Assembly (NCBI GenBank): GCA_013824835.1
Contig: PNOM01000004.1
Coordinates: 1 to 64,000, forward strand
Direction of reading: 5' to 3'
Origin: Syntrophus sp. (in: bacteria)
GTDB taxonomy: Bacteria; Desulfobacterota; Syntrophorhabdia; Syntrophorhabdales; Syntrophorhabdaceae
Length of the DNA: 64,000 nucleotides
In this document: positions 49,773 through 58,940 of the stretch, piece after piece
Position numbering within the stretch: the stretch's first letter is position 1
How the letters are laid out: every line of letters begins with the position of its first letter
Program-made: the position numbers and the translations under genes
The notes under the pieces: generated by a model
What the model was told of the DNA's origin: nothing
The model's database searches: none
Seen by the model: the letters and a program-made list of their open reading frames with translations, nothing else

Positions 49773-51461
49773 TTAAGAATTAAATGAAGAGGAGGATTTG
49801 GCAGCAAATAAACCTATGCTCTGCTGCATATAAAGGGCAGCTTTCTTTTCATTTATTTGAAGAAGCTCCTTGTCCAATCGGATGATATTCTCCAGGGACG
49901 GTACCTTGTCCGGCGCCATTGCCTGAAAAAGGTCCAGTGAGCATGCCAGCATCTTTTCCCAATCTTCTTTCAGGGCTGCAATATATATGTCAGCAGCCTT
50001 CAGCTCGATATCTTTCTGACCATTCAGCCTCTCAAGCAACCCGGATGCCTCTTCGTATCGGCACGTATCTATATATATTGAGAGTAGCCTTTTCGAAAGC
50101 TCACTGTCGTTTTCAAAAACAGGCCCCCATTCTGATGCCAGGGCTATGGCCTTATCGAGAAGACGAAGCCCTTCATAACAGAGCATGAGGGCGGATAGAC
50201 AATTTCTTGTTTGTTGACCCAACCTTAAGGCAGTCTCAAGCTCGGAGGCGGCATCGGCCATATGTCCCTGATAAATATGGCACATCCCTGTTTTATAGTG
50301 ATATTTCCCGGTTCCAGGCGTCATTTTGGAGAGCGCAGTGGTCAGACTCTCCGGGTCCCGAAGTATTATGAATGTATCGGATATTGAATCGAGGAGATGG
50401 GGATCAGTTCCGCTTTCTTTGAGCGCCTTTACGGCATACTCTTTCGCATCAAGTCGCCGTCTTTCTTTGGCGCAGCAGAACCCTGCATAAGCATGGAGCC
50501 CTGCGAGCATCTGAGGTTTGTTTACCGGGAAGGTACCCATTTCAATACCGATCTTCTCGGCAGCCGCCAACTCTTTCAGGGCGCCCGGATAATCTCCTTC
50601 GCGCATGAGAATATTGCCCAGATAATAACAGCAAAAAAAGTCTGTGCCGAAGGTGTTTTTCAAATCCGCTATATAGGTTTTTGCGTCCCCATAACTTCCT
50701 TGGGCAGCCAGTACGTTGATCAGATCCAGATAAGACATCCGCCAGTATTCAGTGGTTCTGAAGAACTTGTCATTCTTTGCGTCCTCAATAATCTTTTTGT
50801 AAAGTATCTCAGACTCTTTAACCCTGTGGAGCCCCATGGTGGTCTTGGCCCGGAAAAACCTTACAATAATATCACCTTTCTTTTCTGCCTGTTCCGCCTC
50901 CAGTATTTTGAGATTTCTCTCAAGCTTCTGTACAATATTCTCCGGACTGATATAACCATGATGCACTATACGGAGTTGGGTGACGAGGGTCAATATACCG
51001 GATCTTCTCAAAGAATAGTTGGGCTGCTCATGCACCCTCCCTTCGAATAAGATATCCTTTCTCCTGGGGAAGAGGCGCACCTGATAATATTCATCCTTGC
51101 GGTCTTCAGACAGCAGTTGCACTAAAAAATGAAAAGCCTTTCCACGATGTATTTTCAGGATTTTTCTCAGTTCGCCCGGATGATTCGATTGAAATTCATC
51201 GTCGCCGTCAAGCCACAGGATATAGTCTTTTGTGGCGTGCCTGATGGATTCATTCCTCGCTGCGGAAAAATCATCACACCAGTCGAAGTGAAATACCTTT
51301 GCTCCAAACTCTCTGGCTATCTCCACAGTTCTATCTTTCGATCCCGTATCAACAACAATCAACTCATCAGCAACACCCCTTACGGAGGCAAGCGCCCTGG
51401 GGAGATTCTCTTCCTCATTCTTTACTATCATGCAGACAGAGAGGGAGGGATATTTTGACAT
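49773..51461 (-). CDS. GT2 glycosyltransferase with TPR domain, probable flagellin glycosyltransferase
   Basis: A 562-residue protein. The first 230 residues are a family 2 glycosyltransferase: LSVCMIVKNEEENLPRAL, VVDTGSKDRTVEIA, and the metal-binding LWLDGDDEF (DxD-like). Residues about 230-560 are helical TPR-like repeats (YLGNILMREGDYPGALKELA and others). GT2-TPR proteins that sit beside flagellin genes in other bacteria glycosylate flagellin. Its place between fliW and fliC, coupled to fliW (one base apart), makes flagellin the likely acceptor. It may transfer the first sugar, to which the island at 28.6-45.9 kb adds. Confidence 0.85.
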   Translation of the reverse strand: MSKYPSLSVCMIVKNEEENLPRALASVRGVADELIVVDTGSKDRTVEIAREFGAKVFHFDWCDDFSAARNESIRHATKDYILWLDGDDEFQSNHPGELRKILKIHRGKAFHFLVQLLSEDRKDEYYQVRLFPRRKDILFEGRVHEQPNYSLRRSGILTLVTQLRIVHHGYISPENIVQKLERNLKILEAEQAEKKGDIIVRFFRAKTTMGLHRVKESEILYKKIIEDAKNDKFFRTTEYWRMSYLDLINVLAAQGSYGDAKTYIADLKNTFGTDFFCCYYLGNILMREGDYPGALKELAAAEKIGIEMGTFPVNKPQMLAGLHAYAGFCCAKERRRLDAKEYAVKALKESGTDPHLLDSISDTFIILRDPESLTTALSKMTPGTGKYHYKTGMCHIYQGHMADAASELETALRLGQQTRNCLSALMLCYEGLRLLDKAIALASEWGPVFENDSELSKRLLSIYIDTCRYEEASGLLERLNGQKDIELKAADIYIAALKEDWEKMLACSLDLFQAMAPDKVPSLENIIRLDKELLQINEKKAALYMQQSIGLFAAKSSSSFNS

Positions 51462-51462
51462 G

Positions 51463-51864
51463 TTACTTTTGTGTTTCTTTTACAGCGAAGGGGACGGAGA
51501 CGCCATAGGATTCATTTTGCAGAATAATCTGCGTAAAAAGACCTTCTTTTATGTTGAGCACCACAGGTGATCTCAAGTTTATAAACAGTACGTTATCTTC
51601 CGGCCTCACGATGCAAAGCACTGCGATATTGTCAACTGCATCCCCGGAAAGGTTCAGTCTATTCATGGTATCGTCTTCCAATTCAAAGTTATAATCGTCG
51701 AATATACGATATGGATTAACCATAACAAACGAAAAGGATGTATTATTACATACGAGGAGGCGAAAGGGCGATGTCTCGCCAAATTCATTCCGCATTACAT
51801 AATTCTCATATTCTTCAAATCCTAATATTTTGCCTCTAAGTAATACATCACTCATTGTATTCAC
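51463..51864 (-). CDS. fliW: Flagellar assembly factor FliW
   Basis: A 133-residue protein of the FliW family. Signatures include FGETSPFRLLVCNNTSFSFVMVNPY and VLCIVRPEDNVLFINLRSPVV. FliW binds flagellin and, when free, CsrA, lifting CsrA repression of flagellin translation. It starts inside the last 17 bases of csrA, so the two are coupled. Confidence 0.94.
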   Translation of the reverse strand: MNTMSDVLLRGKILGFEEYENYVMRNEFGETSPFRLLVCNNTSFSFVMVNPYRIFDDYNFELEDDTMNRLNLSGDAVDNIAVLCIVRPEDNVLFINLRSPVVLNIKEGLFTQIILQNESYGVSVPFAVKETQK

Positions 51865-52084
51865 CTATGACTCTCTTAATTGCTTCAAGATTATTAAGGG
51901 CCGATCCTTTGTTTGCACCCTCAATCTCCCGTAATAGTTCTTCTCTTATTATCGTGTATTTGCCGGGGGCCTCGATTCCCAGCCTCACCTTTCCTTTGTC
52001 CGCTTCTATAAGGACGATCCTTATATCACCATCCTTACATTTTATCAGGATACCTTCATTCCGTTTTCGAGAGAGAACAAGCAT
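51848..52084 (-). CDS. csrA: RNA-binding translational regulator CsrA
   Basis: A 78-residue CsrA. MLVLSRKRNEGILI and the IRIVLIEADKGKVRLGIEAP stretch are typical, as is IIREEL near residue 45. The last 25 residues form a longer helical tail than in E. coli (61 residues), the kind found with FliW partners. It is expected to bind the GGA motifs of the fliC leader. It lies between flgL (13 bases) and fliW (overlap 17 bases). Confidence 0.95.
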   Translation of the reverse strand: MLVLSRKRNEGILIKCKDGDIRIVLIEADKGKVRLGIEAPGKYTIIREELLREIEGANKGSALNNLEAIKRVIGEYNE

Positions 52085-52097
52085 TCCTATCCTCAGC

Positions 52098-52994
52098 CTA
52101 TATGTAATTAAGAATATTCATTTTCTGCATTTTTGTGAGGACGGTAAGCGATGCTTCATATATATTGTTGAGGGTGGTATAGTCGCTATATGCCTGAATC
52201 GTGTCTACATCCATAATGTCCGACATGACGGTCTGCAGGTTTATGTTGTTATTCGTCAGCGTGTCGGTAAGGCTCGAAACCTTATTGATATAGGTGCCGA
52301 CATAGGAGATATTGTTTGCGGCAAGGTCAACTGCGTTACCTATCTTGTCCAGGGAGCCGGAGATCCCAGTCGTGCTATTGCTTTCCAGGGCGTCCTTAAG
52401 GTCTTTCAATGCAGCAAACATATTGTCAGTAGATCCAATGGCGGTGCCGAAGAAGGTTTGTCCCGAGATACCCATCTTTTCGGTCTGGCCGCTCGAGGTT
52501 TGTACCTTGAGGACATCACTGGACCCGTTAAATGTGACGGAATAGTCCGCATTCAGGGTAAAGGCCGCGGTATTTGACTTTTTTCCGCCAAAGATATAGG
52601 TGTTGCCCACCTTTGTGTTCCCCGCAGTCACGAGTTGCTCGATCAAACCCTCTACATTGGTTGCGGCATCCTTCCGGGTCGTTGCATTCTGGGTATCTGA
52701 TGCCATGGTGGTGGCGAGCTGTTTTGCAGTGTTTAAGACTCCCTTAACGGTGTTTGCCGTGGTCTCATAATATCCGCCAAGGGTCGTGAGGCGTTGAAGG
52801 TTTTTCAGATACTGAATGTTTGTGTTATTCTGGGTTTGCAATTGCATATACTCCGCTGTTCCGACCGGGTCGTCGGAAGGGGTGAGTATCTTCCTGGATG
52901 ATGAGATCATTTCTTCGATTTTATTCATTCGTTCTTTCGAGGTTGCTATGCTGCTTTGAAAGCTTTGAAATCTGTAACTGTCAGTTACTCTCAT
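52098..52994 (-). CDS. flgL: Hook-filament junction protein FlgL
   Basis: A 298-residue flagellin-like junction protein. The N-terminus carries KERMNKIEEMISSSRKILTPSDDPVGTAEYM, the FlgL form of the flagellin D0/D1 motif; the C-terminus has MDVDTIQAYSDYTTLNNIYEASLTVL and ends with MNILNYI. It joins FlgK to the filament. Its start overlaps flgK by 4 bases. Confidence 0.94.
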   Translation of the reverse strand: MRVTDSYRFQSFQSSIATSKERMNKIEEMISSSRKILTPSDDPVGTAEYMQLQTQNNTNIQYLKNLQRLTTLGGYYETTANTVKGVLNTAKQLATTMASDTQNATTRKDAATNVEGLIEQLVTAGNTKVGNTYIFGGKKSNTAAFTLNADYSVTFNGSSDVLKVQTSSGQTEKMGISGQTFFGTAIGSTDNMFAALKDLKDALESNSTTGISGSLDKIGNAVDLAANNISYVGTYINKVSSLTDTLTNNNINLQTVMSDIMDVDTIQAYSDYTTLNNIYEASLTVLTKMQKMNILNYI

Positions 52995-54352
52995 CTTGCC
53001 ACCGCTAAGAGACTCTGCAGAAGCTCATCTGCAACAGTAAAGAGCCGCGAAGCGGCCTGATAGGCATATTGGAATTTGATGAGGTTTGCCATTTCATCGT
53101 CGATGGATACGCCTGATACGCTTGCACGCTGAGCAGTCAGTATGCTTAAGGCGTCCGAGGAATATTCGGCTGCCTTATTTGCATTTGATGTGAGCTGCCC
53201 GATTCTGCTTGCTATGGATGATGCGAAGTCAGTGAAGGTCAAAGTGCCGTTGCCGCAAAGTTTTTCGTCTATCAGGGAGGCCATCGCAAGCGCAATATCA
53301 TTGCCTGTCGGAGAGTTATCGGGATCTGAAGAGGCGGTAAGGAGTGACGGATCATTTGCCAGACTTGTTGAAACCGCAATATTTCCTGCGCTGGTGCCTT
53401 GAAAAAAACTTGTGGTGGAAGATACCCCGCCTATTGTCGTTGTCCACTTCACATTATCGATAAGGGCAGTAGACAGATCATAAAGCTTACTGAGGAATTC
53501 AGGCGTATAGGTGTCTCTCGTGTCGATCATGGCCTTAAGCTTCCCGCTTCTGATCTGATCGGTAATGTCCGTGACAGTGCCACCCCCATCCTTCCATGCC
53601 ACATTTGCGTAACCTGTTGTTTCGTCCGGAACCGCGGTGAGTGTCCACGCGCATTCGTACTCAACAAGGGGTTTGCCGCCTGTGGTGAGGACGGTAGTCC
53701 TCCCGTACTTGTCGTCGAAGGTGGTGATATCCATTTTCTTCGAGAGCTTGCCAAGGAGCGCGGTTTTCTGGTCAAGGTAACTGTTTTTGCTGCTGCTGCT
53801 GTCTGCCATTCCTGATGACTCGATTATGTGTGTATTTAAGCCTGCGATGGAAGAAAGCATGCCGTTTATGGAGTCAACGTTTGACAGTACCTGGTCATTA
53901 CACTCGGCCTGAAGATCTTTCAAGTCAGTATACATGGCATTGATCGACTGGGTAAGCATATCCCCGCGTGATACAATGGTTTGCAACATTCCAGTATTCT
54001 GCGGGTCTGTCGACAGGTTTTGCCATGCATTAAAATAGCTGGTAAGGTTGCTTGAAAGCTGTGAGTTGTCTTCGTTGAGAAACCCTTCAATTCTGGTAAG
54101 ATACGTTGATAATACCGACTGTTCCTCTGCGTCTGAATTCTTGCCCCGTATGGAGCTTTCCAGATACCTGTCGTAATATCGCGTGATTGTCGTGACGCTT
54201 ACCCCATTGGGCGATGCCTCTTCTAAGACGGCCTCCTGCCGTGCATAGCCCGTGGTGTTTACATTCGCAATATTGTTGGAAGTGACCTGGACGGACGTCT
54301 GTGCCGCAGAGAGGGCCCCCTTTGCGATATTGAGTATCGAGGAAAGATTCAC
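52991..54352 (-). CDS. flgK: Hook-filament junction protein FlgK
   Basis: A 453-residue junction protein, on the short side for FlgK. The N-terminus has [30 protein letters not shown]-type rod/hook residues, and the C-terminus has GVSIDDEMANLIKFQYAYQAASRLF, the typical end of axial proteins. It follows flgN directly (start and stop abut) and overlaps flgL by 4 bases. Confidence 0.95.
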   Translation of the reverse strand: MNLSSILNIAKGALSAAQTSVQVTSNNIANVNTTGYARQEAVLEEASPNGVSVTTITRYYDRYLESSIRGKNSDAEEQSVLSTYLTRIEGFLNEDNSQLSSNLTSYFNAWQNLSTDPQNTGMLQTIVSRGDMLTQSINAMYTDLKDLQAECNDQVLSNVDSINGMLSSIAGLNTHIIESSGMADSSSSKNSYLDQKTALLGKLSKKMDITTFDDKYGRTTVLTTGGKPLVEYECAWTLTAVPDETTGYANVAWKDGGGTVTDITDQIRSGKLKAMIDTRDTYTPEFLSKLYDLSTALIDNVKWTTTIGGVSSTTSFFQGTSAGNIAVSTSLANDPSLLTASSDPDNSPTGNDIALAMASLIDEKLCGNGTLTFTDFASSIASRIGQLTSNANKAAEYSSDALSILTAQRASVSGVSIDDEMANLIKFQYAYQAASRLFTVADELLQSLLAVAR

Positions 54353-54781
54353 TTAGACGCTCCTTGACAGTAAAAGGGAAATCCTCTCTCTCTTTTTTCC
54401 ATAAACGGATCTGTTTAAAAGGCCGACAATATTTTCTATGGATGATTTTACGTGGTCCATGGAGAAGGATAAGAGTTTCATATTTTTCTCCATGCCCCTT
54501 CTCACATCTTTTATCGTGAGGTTCATATCACTGCACAGGGCTCCCCATGTTTTCCCGTCTTTCATGGTCTCCATGTCAAGGCCGTCCTCGATGAGTTTCT
54601 CCTTTTCGTGTTTCAGAAATTCAAGTCTCTTTAAGATCGCTTCCTTCCGGTTGCTTTCTTCAATGATGCCTTCCAGGGAAAAGGAGATGATATTATCCCT
54701 CTCCTCCTTAAGCACCTTGGAAAGGTCCTTCAGGAGACCCAGCTCTTTTCGTGTGATTTCAAAAATCAGCTCTTCTTTCAT
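54353..54781 (-). CDS. flgN: FlgN-like chaperone
   Basis: A 142-residue, almost wholly helical charged protein (KELGLLKDLSKVLKEERDNI, SNRKEAILKRLEFLKHEKEKLI) with the size and location of FlgN, the export chaperone for FlgK and FlgL. It lies between flgM (2 bases) and flgK (abutting). The sequence of FlgN proteins is poorly conserved, so the call rests partly on position. Confidence 0.83.
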   Translation of the reverse strand: MKEELIFEITRKELGLLKDLSKVLKEERDNIISFSLEGIIEESNRKEAILKRLEFLKHEKEKLIEDGLDMETMKDGKTWGALCSDMNLTIKDVRRGMEKNMKLLSFSMDHVKSSIENIVGLLNRSVYGKKRERISLLLSRSV

Positions 54782-54783
54782 GG

Positions 54784-55101
54784 CTACAATAGTTGGTCAA
54801 GAAAGTGGCTTTTGAGTATACTCCTCGCAACCATCTCTCCCTTGATGTTGTATGTATTTGCCTTAATAGATTCACGAATCTGATCGACCTTGTCCTGTTG
54901 TATGACCGGCGCTGCCTTTACCCTTTCCTTGATTCTCTCAATCTCTGCTTTTCTGCTTGTCAATTCTACTGTGTCTGTGAGATTTCCATCGACTTTTTCA
55001 TCAATCCCTTTTGACCCTTTTTCTTTTAAGAGCTTAAGCTGATTGGGCTTGGTGAGGGTGTCAAGCAAATTGGTTTTCTTGTCATTTTCTACCTTCATCA
55101 C
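54784..55101 (-). CDS. flgM: Anti-sigma28 factor FlgM
   Basis: A 105-residue protein. The C-terminal half matches FlgM: DTVELTSRKAEIERIKERVK, then VDQIRESIKANTYNIKGEMVARSIL, the sigma28-binding helices. The N-terminal half is charged and disordered as usual. A near-perfect sigma28 promoter precedes it inside the end of flgJ, which would give the classic FlgM/FliA feedback. Confidence 0.93.
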   Translation of the reverse strand: MMKVENDKKTNLLDTLTKPNQLKLLKEKGSKGIDEKVDGNLTDTVELTSRKAEIERIKERVKAAPVIQQDKVDQIRESIKANTYNIKGEMVARSILKSHFLDQLL

Positions 55102-55113
55102 GTACCTCCTGTT

Positions 55114-55431
55114 CTACTTAGCCGTATTATCGCCATTTTCTTGTGAAACTTTAGTATCTTCCGCTCTTTCCATGTATTTTAACATCATATCTTTTATGCC
55201 CAGCCCTTTTTTGGCGAGGTAGTCGCCGAGCTTCTCGTACATTATTGCCTTATAGGTCTCTTCTTCATAGCTCTTCTTTTTTGAAATGTTTGTGGTTTTA
55301 TCAAGTTCTTTTAACATTGAGGTGATGAAAAATGATTCAAAATCCTGGCCGATCTTCTCAAGGGACTTGCCCCCTTTTGATTTTGCCGGTTCACTGTATG
55401 AGGGAATGGTGTTCGCCAATGGTTTTATCAT
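55114..55431 (-). CDS. flgJ: Rod-binding protein (FlgJ N-terminal domain only)
   Basis: A 105-residue protein equal to the rod-binding half of FlgJ: KIGQDFESFFITSMLKELDK, then EETYKAIMYEKLGDYLAKKGLGIKDMML. The peptidoglycan-hydrolysing half found in enterobacterial FlgJ is absent, as in many other lineages. A GH108-like muramidase gene nearby with its own sigma54 promoter could supply that activity. The start overlaps flgI by 4 bases and the 3' end holds the flgM promoter. Confidence 0.93.
   Translation of the reverse strand: MIKPLANTIPSYSEPAKSKGGKSLEKIGQDFESFFITSMLKELDKTTNISKKKSYEEETYKAIMYEKLGDYLAKKGLGIKDMMLKYMERAEDTKVSQENGDNTAK
55127..55153 (-). promoter_or_regulatory. Sigma28 (FliA) promoter of flgM operon
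   Basis: Minus strand: TAAAGTTT (55146-55153), 11-base spacer, GGCGATAA (55127-55134). The -35 is perfect and the -10 matches seven of eight. It lies inside the end of flgJ and can drive flgM-flgN-flgK-flgL-csrA-fliW and the GT2-TPR gene. Confidence 0.85.
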
Positions 55432-56600
55432 ATGACCTCCAGCTCAGCATACAACGCACCGGCAGCCTTTATGGTCTGTAGTATGACAATCATGTCTCTC
55501 GGTGAGACGCCAATTGCGTTCAAGGCATTTACCAGCTCGCGTATGGTAACGCCGCCTTCCATGACGATAAACTTGCTCTTCTGTTCCTCAACCTTGATTT
55601 TTGTATCAGGCGTTACTACGGTCTGTCCCATGGAGAAGGGCATCGGCTGGCTTACCTTCGTATCCTCTTTGATCTGGACGCTGAGATTCCCATGAGATAT
55701 TGCCACAGTTGAGATCCTTACATTCTCTCCTATAACAACGGTGCCGTTTTTTTCATCGACAACAATCTTTGCCTGTCCATCCGGTTTTATGTCAAGATTT
55801 TCTATCATTGACAAGAATTTGACAGGGTTTGACTTTAATTCCTCCGGGGTGGTGACGCTAATTGTGCCCCCGTCTTTTGCCCGGGCAGCCCCTTCGAACA
55901 TCGTATTAATCCTTTCCACTACCCGCCTTGTGCTCGTGAAATCAGGGGTGCGCAGGGAGATCATGATGGTGTCAAGCTTATTATAATGATCGTAATTCAG
56001 CTCCCGTTCTACGGTCACGCCGTTGGCTATCCTTCCTACAGTAGGATGGTTTTTCGTGACTGATGCCCCCACCCCGCTTGCAAGAAAGCCGCCCACAACA
56101 ATCGGGCCCTGTGCCATGCCATATATCTCACCGTCCACACCTCTGAGAGGGGTAAGAACTAATACGCCGCCTTCGATGCTGGTAGCATCTCCGATAGAAG
56201 AGACGACCACATCGATTTTATTGCCCATTTTTGAGAAAGGTGGAAGGTCTGCAGTTACCACTACGGCAGCAATGTTTTTAACCTTTGCGACAGCAGGGTC
56301 AACCCTGACGCCCATTTTTTCGAGCATATTTGAAAGGGACTGATTCGTAAAGATTGTGTTGGTCTTATCGCCTGTTCCCTTTAAACCGATAACGAGGCCG
56401 TATCCTATGAGCTGATTTGACCTGACGCCGTTTATGTAGGAGATATCCTTTATACGTGCCGCCTGAGAGGACTGTACCGTAAGAAACAGGAATAATAGTG
56501 CGAAGCAAGAAGCGAGAAGGAAGAAACTGGCGAGCAAATTTGGCGCTCGGAGTGAACCATCTTGCGTTGCCTTCGATCTGTCAATTCTGCTATTTTTCAT
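55428..56600 (-). CDS. flgI: Flagellar P-ring protein FlgI
   Basis: A 390-residue periplasmic P-ring protein. It has a signal peptide at about residues 20-46, then ARIKDISYINGVRSNQLIGYGLVIGLKGTGD, NPVKFLSMIENLDI and GVTIRELVNALNAIGVSPRDMIVILQ, all typical. Its N-terminus is some 15 residues longer than usual before the signal, and an internal methionine is lacking, so the start is likely correct. It overlaps flgJ by 4 bases. Confidence 0.96.
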   Translation of the reverse strand: MKNSRIDRSKATQDGSLRAPNLLASFFLLASCFALLFLFLTVQSSQAARIKDISYINGVRSNQLIGYGLVIGLKGTGDKTNTIFTNQSLSNMLEKMGVRVDPAVAKVKNIAAVVVTADLPPFSKMGNKIDVVVSSIGDATSIEGGVLVLTPLRGVDGEIYGMAQGPIVVGGFLASGVGASVTKNHPTVGRIANGVTVERELNYDHYNKLDTIMISLRTPDFTSTRRVVERINTMFEGAARAKDGGTISVTTPEELKSNPVKFLSMIENLDIKPDGQAKIVVDEKNGTVVIGENVRISTVAISHGNLSVQIKEDTKVSQPMPFSMGQTVVTPDTKIKVEEQKSKFIVMEGGVTIRELVNALNAIGVSPRDMIVILQTIKAAGALYAELEVI

Positions 56601-56612
56601 GTTTTCCTCTTT

Positions 56613-56645
56613 TCACTCAAAACTCAACATTCATCACTCAACACT
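56613..56645. repeat. Short ACTCAA-type direct repeats between flgH and flgI
   Basis: The gap between flgH and flgI holds several spaced copies of ACTCAA/ACTCAAC (CACTCAAAACTCAACATTCA onward). Its minus-strand form is a GTTGAG/TTGAG series, similar in style to the GTTCAA repeats at 60971-61030. The origin is unknown; such microsatellite-like repeats are common in intergenic DNA of some Desulfobacterota. Confidence 0.45.
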
Positions 56646-56649
56646 GTAC

Positions 56650-57357
56650 TCAGAATGGCCATACAAGGTCGAATACCCGTGCAAGCCAGCCTGGTCTCTG
56701 TTTTTCGCCGATAACTCCAATGCCTGTATATATTATCTTTGCATCAGCAACCTGCGTTGAGAGGACGGAGTTATCATAGGCGATATCCCGGGGCCTCACA
56801 AGACCCTGAAGCAATATCTCCTTTTTTTCGTTGTTAATGTATATTTCCCGTTTTCCCACTATCGCGAGGTTGCCGCTCGGAAGTACGTCCACAACCTTTG
56901 CCGAAATGCTGGCGCTTAAAGACCCGCCTCTTGTGGTGGAGCCTGATCCGGAGAAATCATTTTGGGTGTTTGCGTTCAGGAGTTGAGCAGCAGTTAGATA
57001 GGGATGGTTGCTAATATATTTTACCTCCTGCCCGAATAAATTAGGGATGCCCGCATGGATGTTGGAACTTCTTTTGGTATCAGTGCTCGCCTGCTCTGAT
57101 GCCGAGGAGACTTCAACAATATTGATTGTAATAATGTCGCCGATGCCCTTTGCCCGCTGGTCTACAAAGAAGGTGTTTGTTACCTGCTCACCCTTGAATA
57201 TGGTGCCGGTTCTTGTCCCGTCAGTCGGTCTCGCATACTTATAGGTATTGTCGATTACGAAAGGCTCATTTTTAATGCGCGACATCTCCATCTGTGAAAC
57301 AGTATTGCAGGAAACTGCTGTAAAGAGAGAAAGGGTCATTAAAAATATGTTTTTCAT
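56650..57357 (-). CDS. flgH: Flagellar L-ring lipoprotein FlgH
   Basis: A 235-residue outer-membrane lipoprotein of the L-ring. It has a type II signal with lipobox AVSC, the Cys at about residue 17. The core shows RAKGIGDIITINIVEVSSASEQAS and SGNLAIVGKREIYINNEKKEILLQGLVRP, and a GIGVIGEKQRPGWLARVFD end. The presence of FlgH and FlgI implies a Gram-negative envelope. It starts 9 bases after flgA. Confidence 0.96.
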   Translation of the reverse strand: MKNIFLMTLSLFTAVSCNTVSQMEMSRIKNEPFVIDNTYKYARPTDGTRTGTIFKGEQVTNTFFVDQRAKGIGDIITINIVEVSSASEQASTDTKRSSNIHAGIPNLFGQEVKYISNHPYLTAAQLLNANTQNDFSGSGSTTRGGSLSASISAKVVDVLPSGNLAIVGKREIYINNEKKEILLQGLVRPRDIAYDNSVLSTQVADAKIIYTGIGVIGEKQRPGWLARVFDLVWPF

Positions 57358-57366
57358 AGGGAACTC

Positions 57367-58143
57367 CTAAAATTGGACAGAGACACGGTTGCTCCCGGTC
57401 ACTTTCCCGAATACCTCTTTACCTGAGTTCATGTTCTTTACCCGTATGGTCTCGCCTATTTTGCCTTTATCAAGTGCTTTTCCCATGGTATGGATCACGA
57501 GCCTCGGGTTTTCTGCTAACACATTCACGATATCGCCTCTCTGGACGAGTATGTGGTCTTCAAGGACATCCAGGGTGATAACAGTACCGGCTGACAGATC
57601 TTTTCTGAACCTTTTACCTGTGATCTCATCTTTTGTCAGAGGATGTTTTGTCACCCCGGTAAGATAGGTATCTTTCTCAATGAAATCATCGAAGGAAACG
57701 GGGTCGCCTCTTTTTACGCCCTGCCTTAGAATGAAGAGATGTCTCTTTTTATAAATCTTAAAAGGTATGTAAGCGCTTTTTTCTCTCGTTTCTTTTGACT
57801 CATACTCGACTATACAGATGCCTTCGCCCTGTCCATCAGGTACCTTCGAAAAGTTTATACTTTTTACCTTTGTTTTCCCTTTCAGGACAGCAGGTATGGT
57901 GTTTACGAATTTTACCTGAACCTCATCCTGCCCGCTATAAAAATCATTAATAAAATTGATAAGTTTTACTTCAATCAGAGATCTCTCCTGAGAGAAGGCC
58001 ATGCCGGAGGCGACGAACAATAAAAGAGCGCACAGCAAAGAAGGCAAGGCAATATGTGCAAGTCTCCGGCCTGTCCCATGGAGTGCATTACCCATTATAC
58101 TCTTTCCGCCTGGTACCCTTTGGCGGTTGCGGAGTGGTTTCAT
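57367..58143 (-). CDS. flgA: P-ring assembly chaperone FlgA
   Basis: A 258-residue periplasmic protein with a signal peptide at about residues 27-52 and a SAF domain in the second half (FILRQGVKRGDPVSFDDF, VITLDVLEDHILVQRGDIVNVL, GETIRVKNMNSGKEVFGKV). FlgA helps FlgI assemble into the P-ring. The ATG shares one base with the flgG stop codon (TAATG), so the two are coupled. A long polar N-terminus precedes the signal peptide. Confidence 0.94.
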   Translation of the reverse strand: MKPLRNRQRVPGGKSIMGNALHGTGRRLAHIALPSLLCALLLFVASGMAFSQERSLIEVKLINFINDFYSGQDEVQVKFVNTIPAVLKGKTKVKSINFSKVPDGQGEGICIVEYESKETREKSAYIPFKIYKKRHLFILRQGVKRGDPVSFDDFIEKDTYLTGVTKHPLTKDEITGKRFRKDLSAGTVITLDVLEDHILVQRGDIVNVLAENPRLVIHTMGKALDKGKIGETIRVKNMNSGKEVFGKVTGSNRVSVQF

Positions 58144-58931
58144 TATCTCCTCACATTGTTTGCCTGCTGAAGCATTTCATCTGCTGCCTGAATGGCCTTT
58201 GAGTTTACTTCATAGGCCCTTTGACCGATAATAAGGGCGATCATCTCCTGCATGATGTTTACATTAGACGCTTCAAGGTAGCCCTGCAAGAGTGTTCCTA
58301 ATCCGTTTTCACCCGGTTTTCCTGATACAGGAGTCCCGCTCGCATCTGTTTCCTGAAAAAGGCTCTTCCCAATAGCCTTTAAACCGGATGGGTTGGGGAA
58401 GGAGGCGAGCTCCATTTTTCCCACCTGCGTGAGGGCGGACTGCCCTGGGTTCTGGACCGATACCGTTCCATCGTGACCTATAGAAACCTTGAGGGCGGTA
58501 GTTGGTATGGTGACGGCGGGCTCCATGGGGTAACCGTCGGAGGTAACAATCTTTCCGTCAGAATCTCTCTTGAGTGTTCCTGCACGGGTATATGCCTTTG
58601 TCCCGTCAGGCATGGTTACCTGGAGAAAACCTTTTCCTTCGATAGACAGGTCGAGTTCATTCTGAGTCTCCTGAAAATCACCCTGTATAAAGACCTTCTG
58701 AACCGCTGCGAGCATGGCGCCATGTCCGATCTGAACGCCCGTAGGTATCTGGTTTCCGCCTTCATTCTTTGTGCCTTGAAGCCGTAACGTCTGATACATG
58801 AGGTCCTGAAAGTCAGCCCTGCTCCTCTTGAAGCCGGTGGTATTCACGTTTGCTATGTTGTTGGAAATTACATCCAGATTCACTTGCTGTACATTCATGC
58901 CTGTTCCGGCAGTCCATAAGGCTCTTATCAT
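58143..58931 (-). CDS. flgG: Distal rod protein FlgG
   Basis: A 262-residue axial protein. It starts [36 protein letters not shown]-like, the FlgG signature, and ends with [32 protein letters not shown]. It forms the distal rod beneath the hook. It starts 9 bases after flgF ends. Confidence 0.97.
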   Translation of the reverse strand: MIRALWTAGTGMNVQQVNLDVISNNIANVNTTGFKRSRADFQDLMYQTLRLQGTKNEGGNQIPTGVQIGHGAMLAAVQKVFIQGDFQETQNELDLSIEGKGFLQVTMPDGTKAYTRAGTLKRDSDGKIVTSDGYPMEPAVTIPTTALKVSIGHDGTVSVQNPGQSALTQVGKMELASFPNPSGLKAIGKSLFQETDASGTPVSGKPGENGLGTLLQGYLEASNVNIMQEMIALIIGQRAYEVNSKAIQAADEMLQQANNVRR

Positions 58932-58940
58932 GGTAACCTC

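Noticed and set aside
51855-52577. Plus-strand frame of 240 codons opposite csrA and flgL
   Set aside because: Both minus-strand genes are certain and the plus frame has no protein-like motifs.
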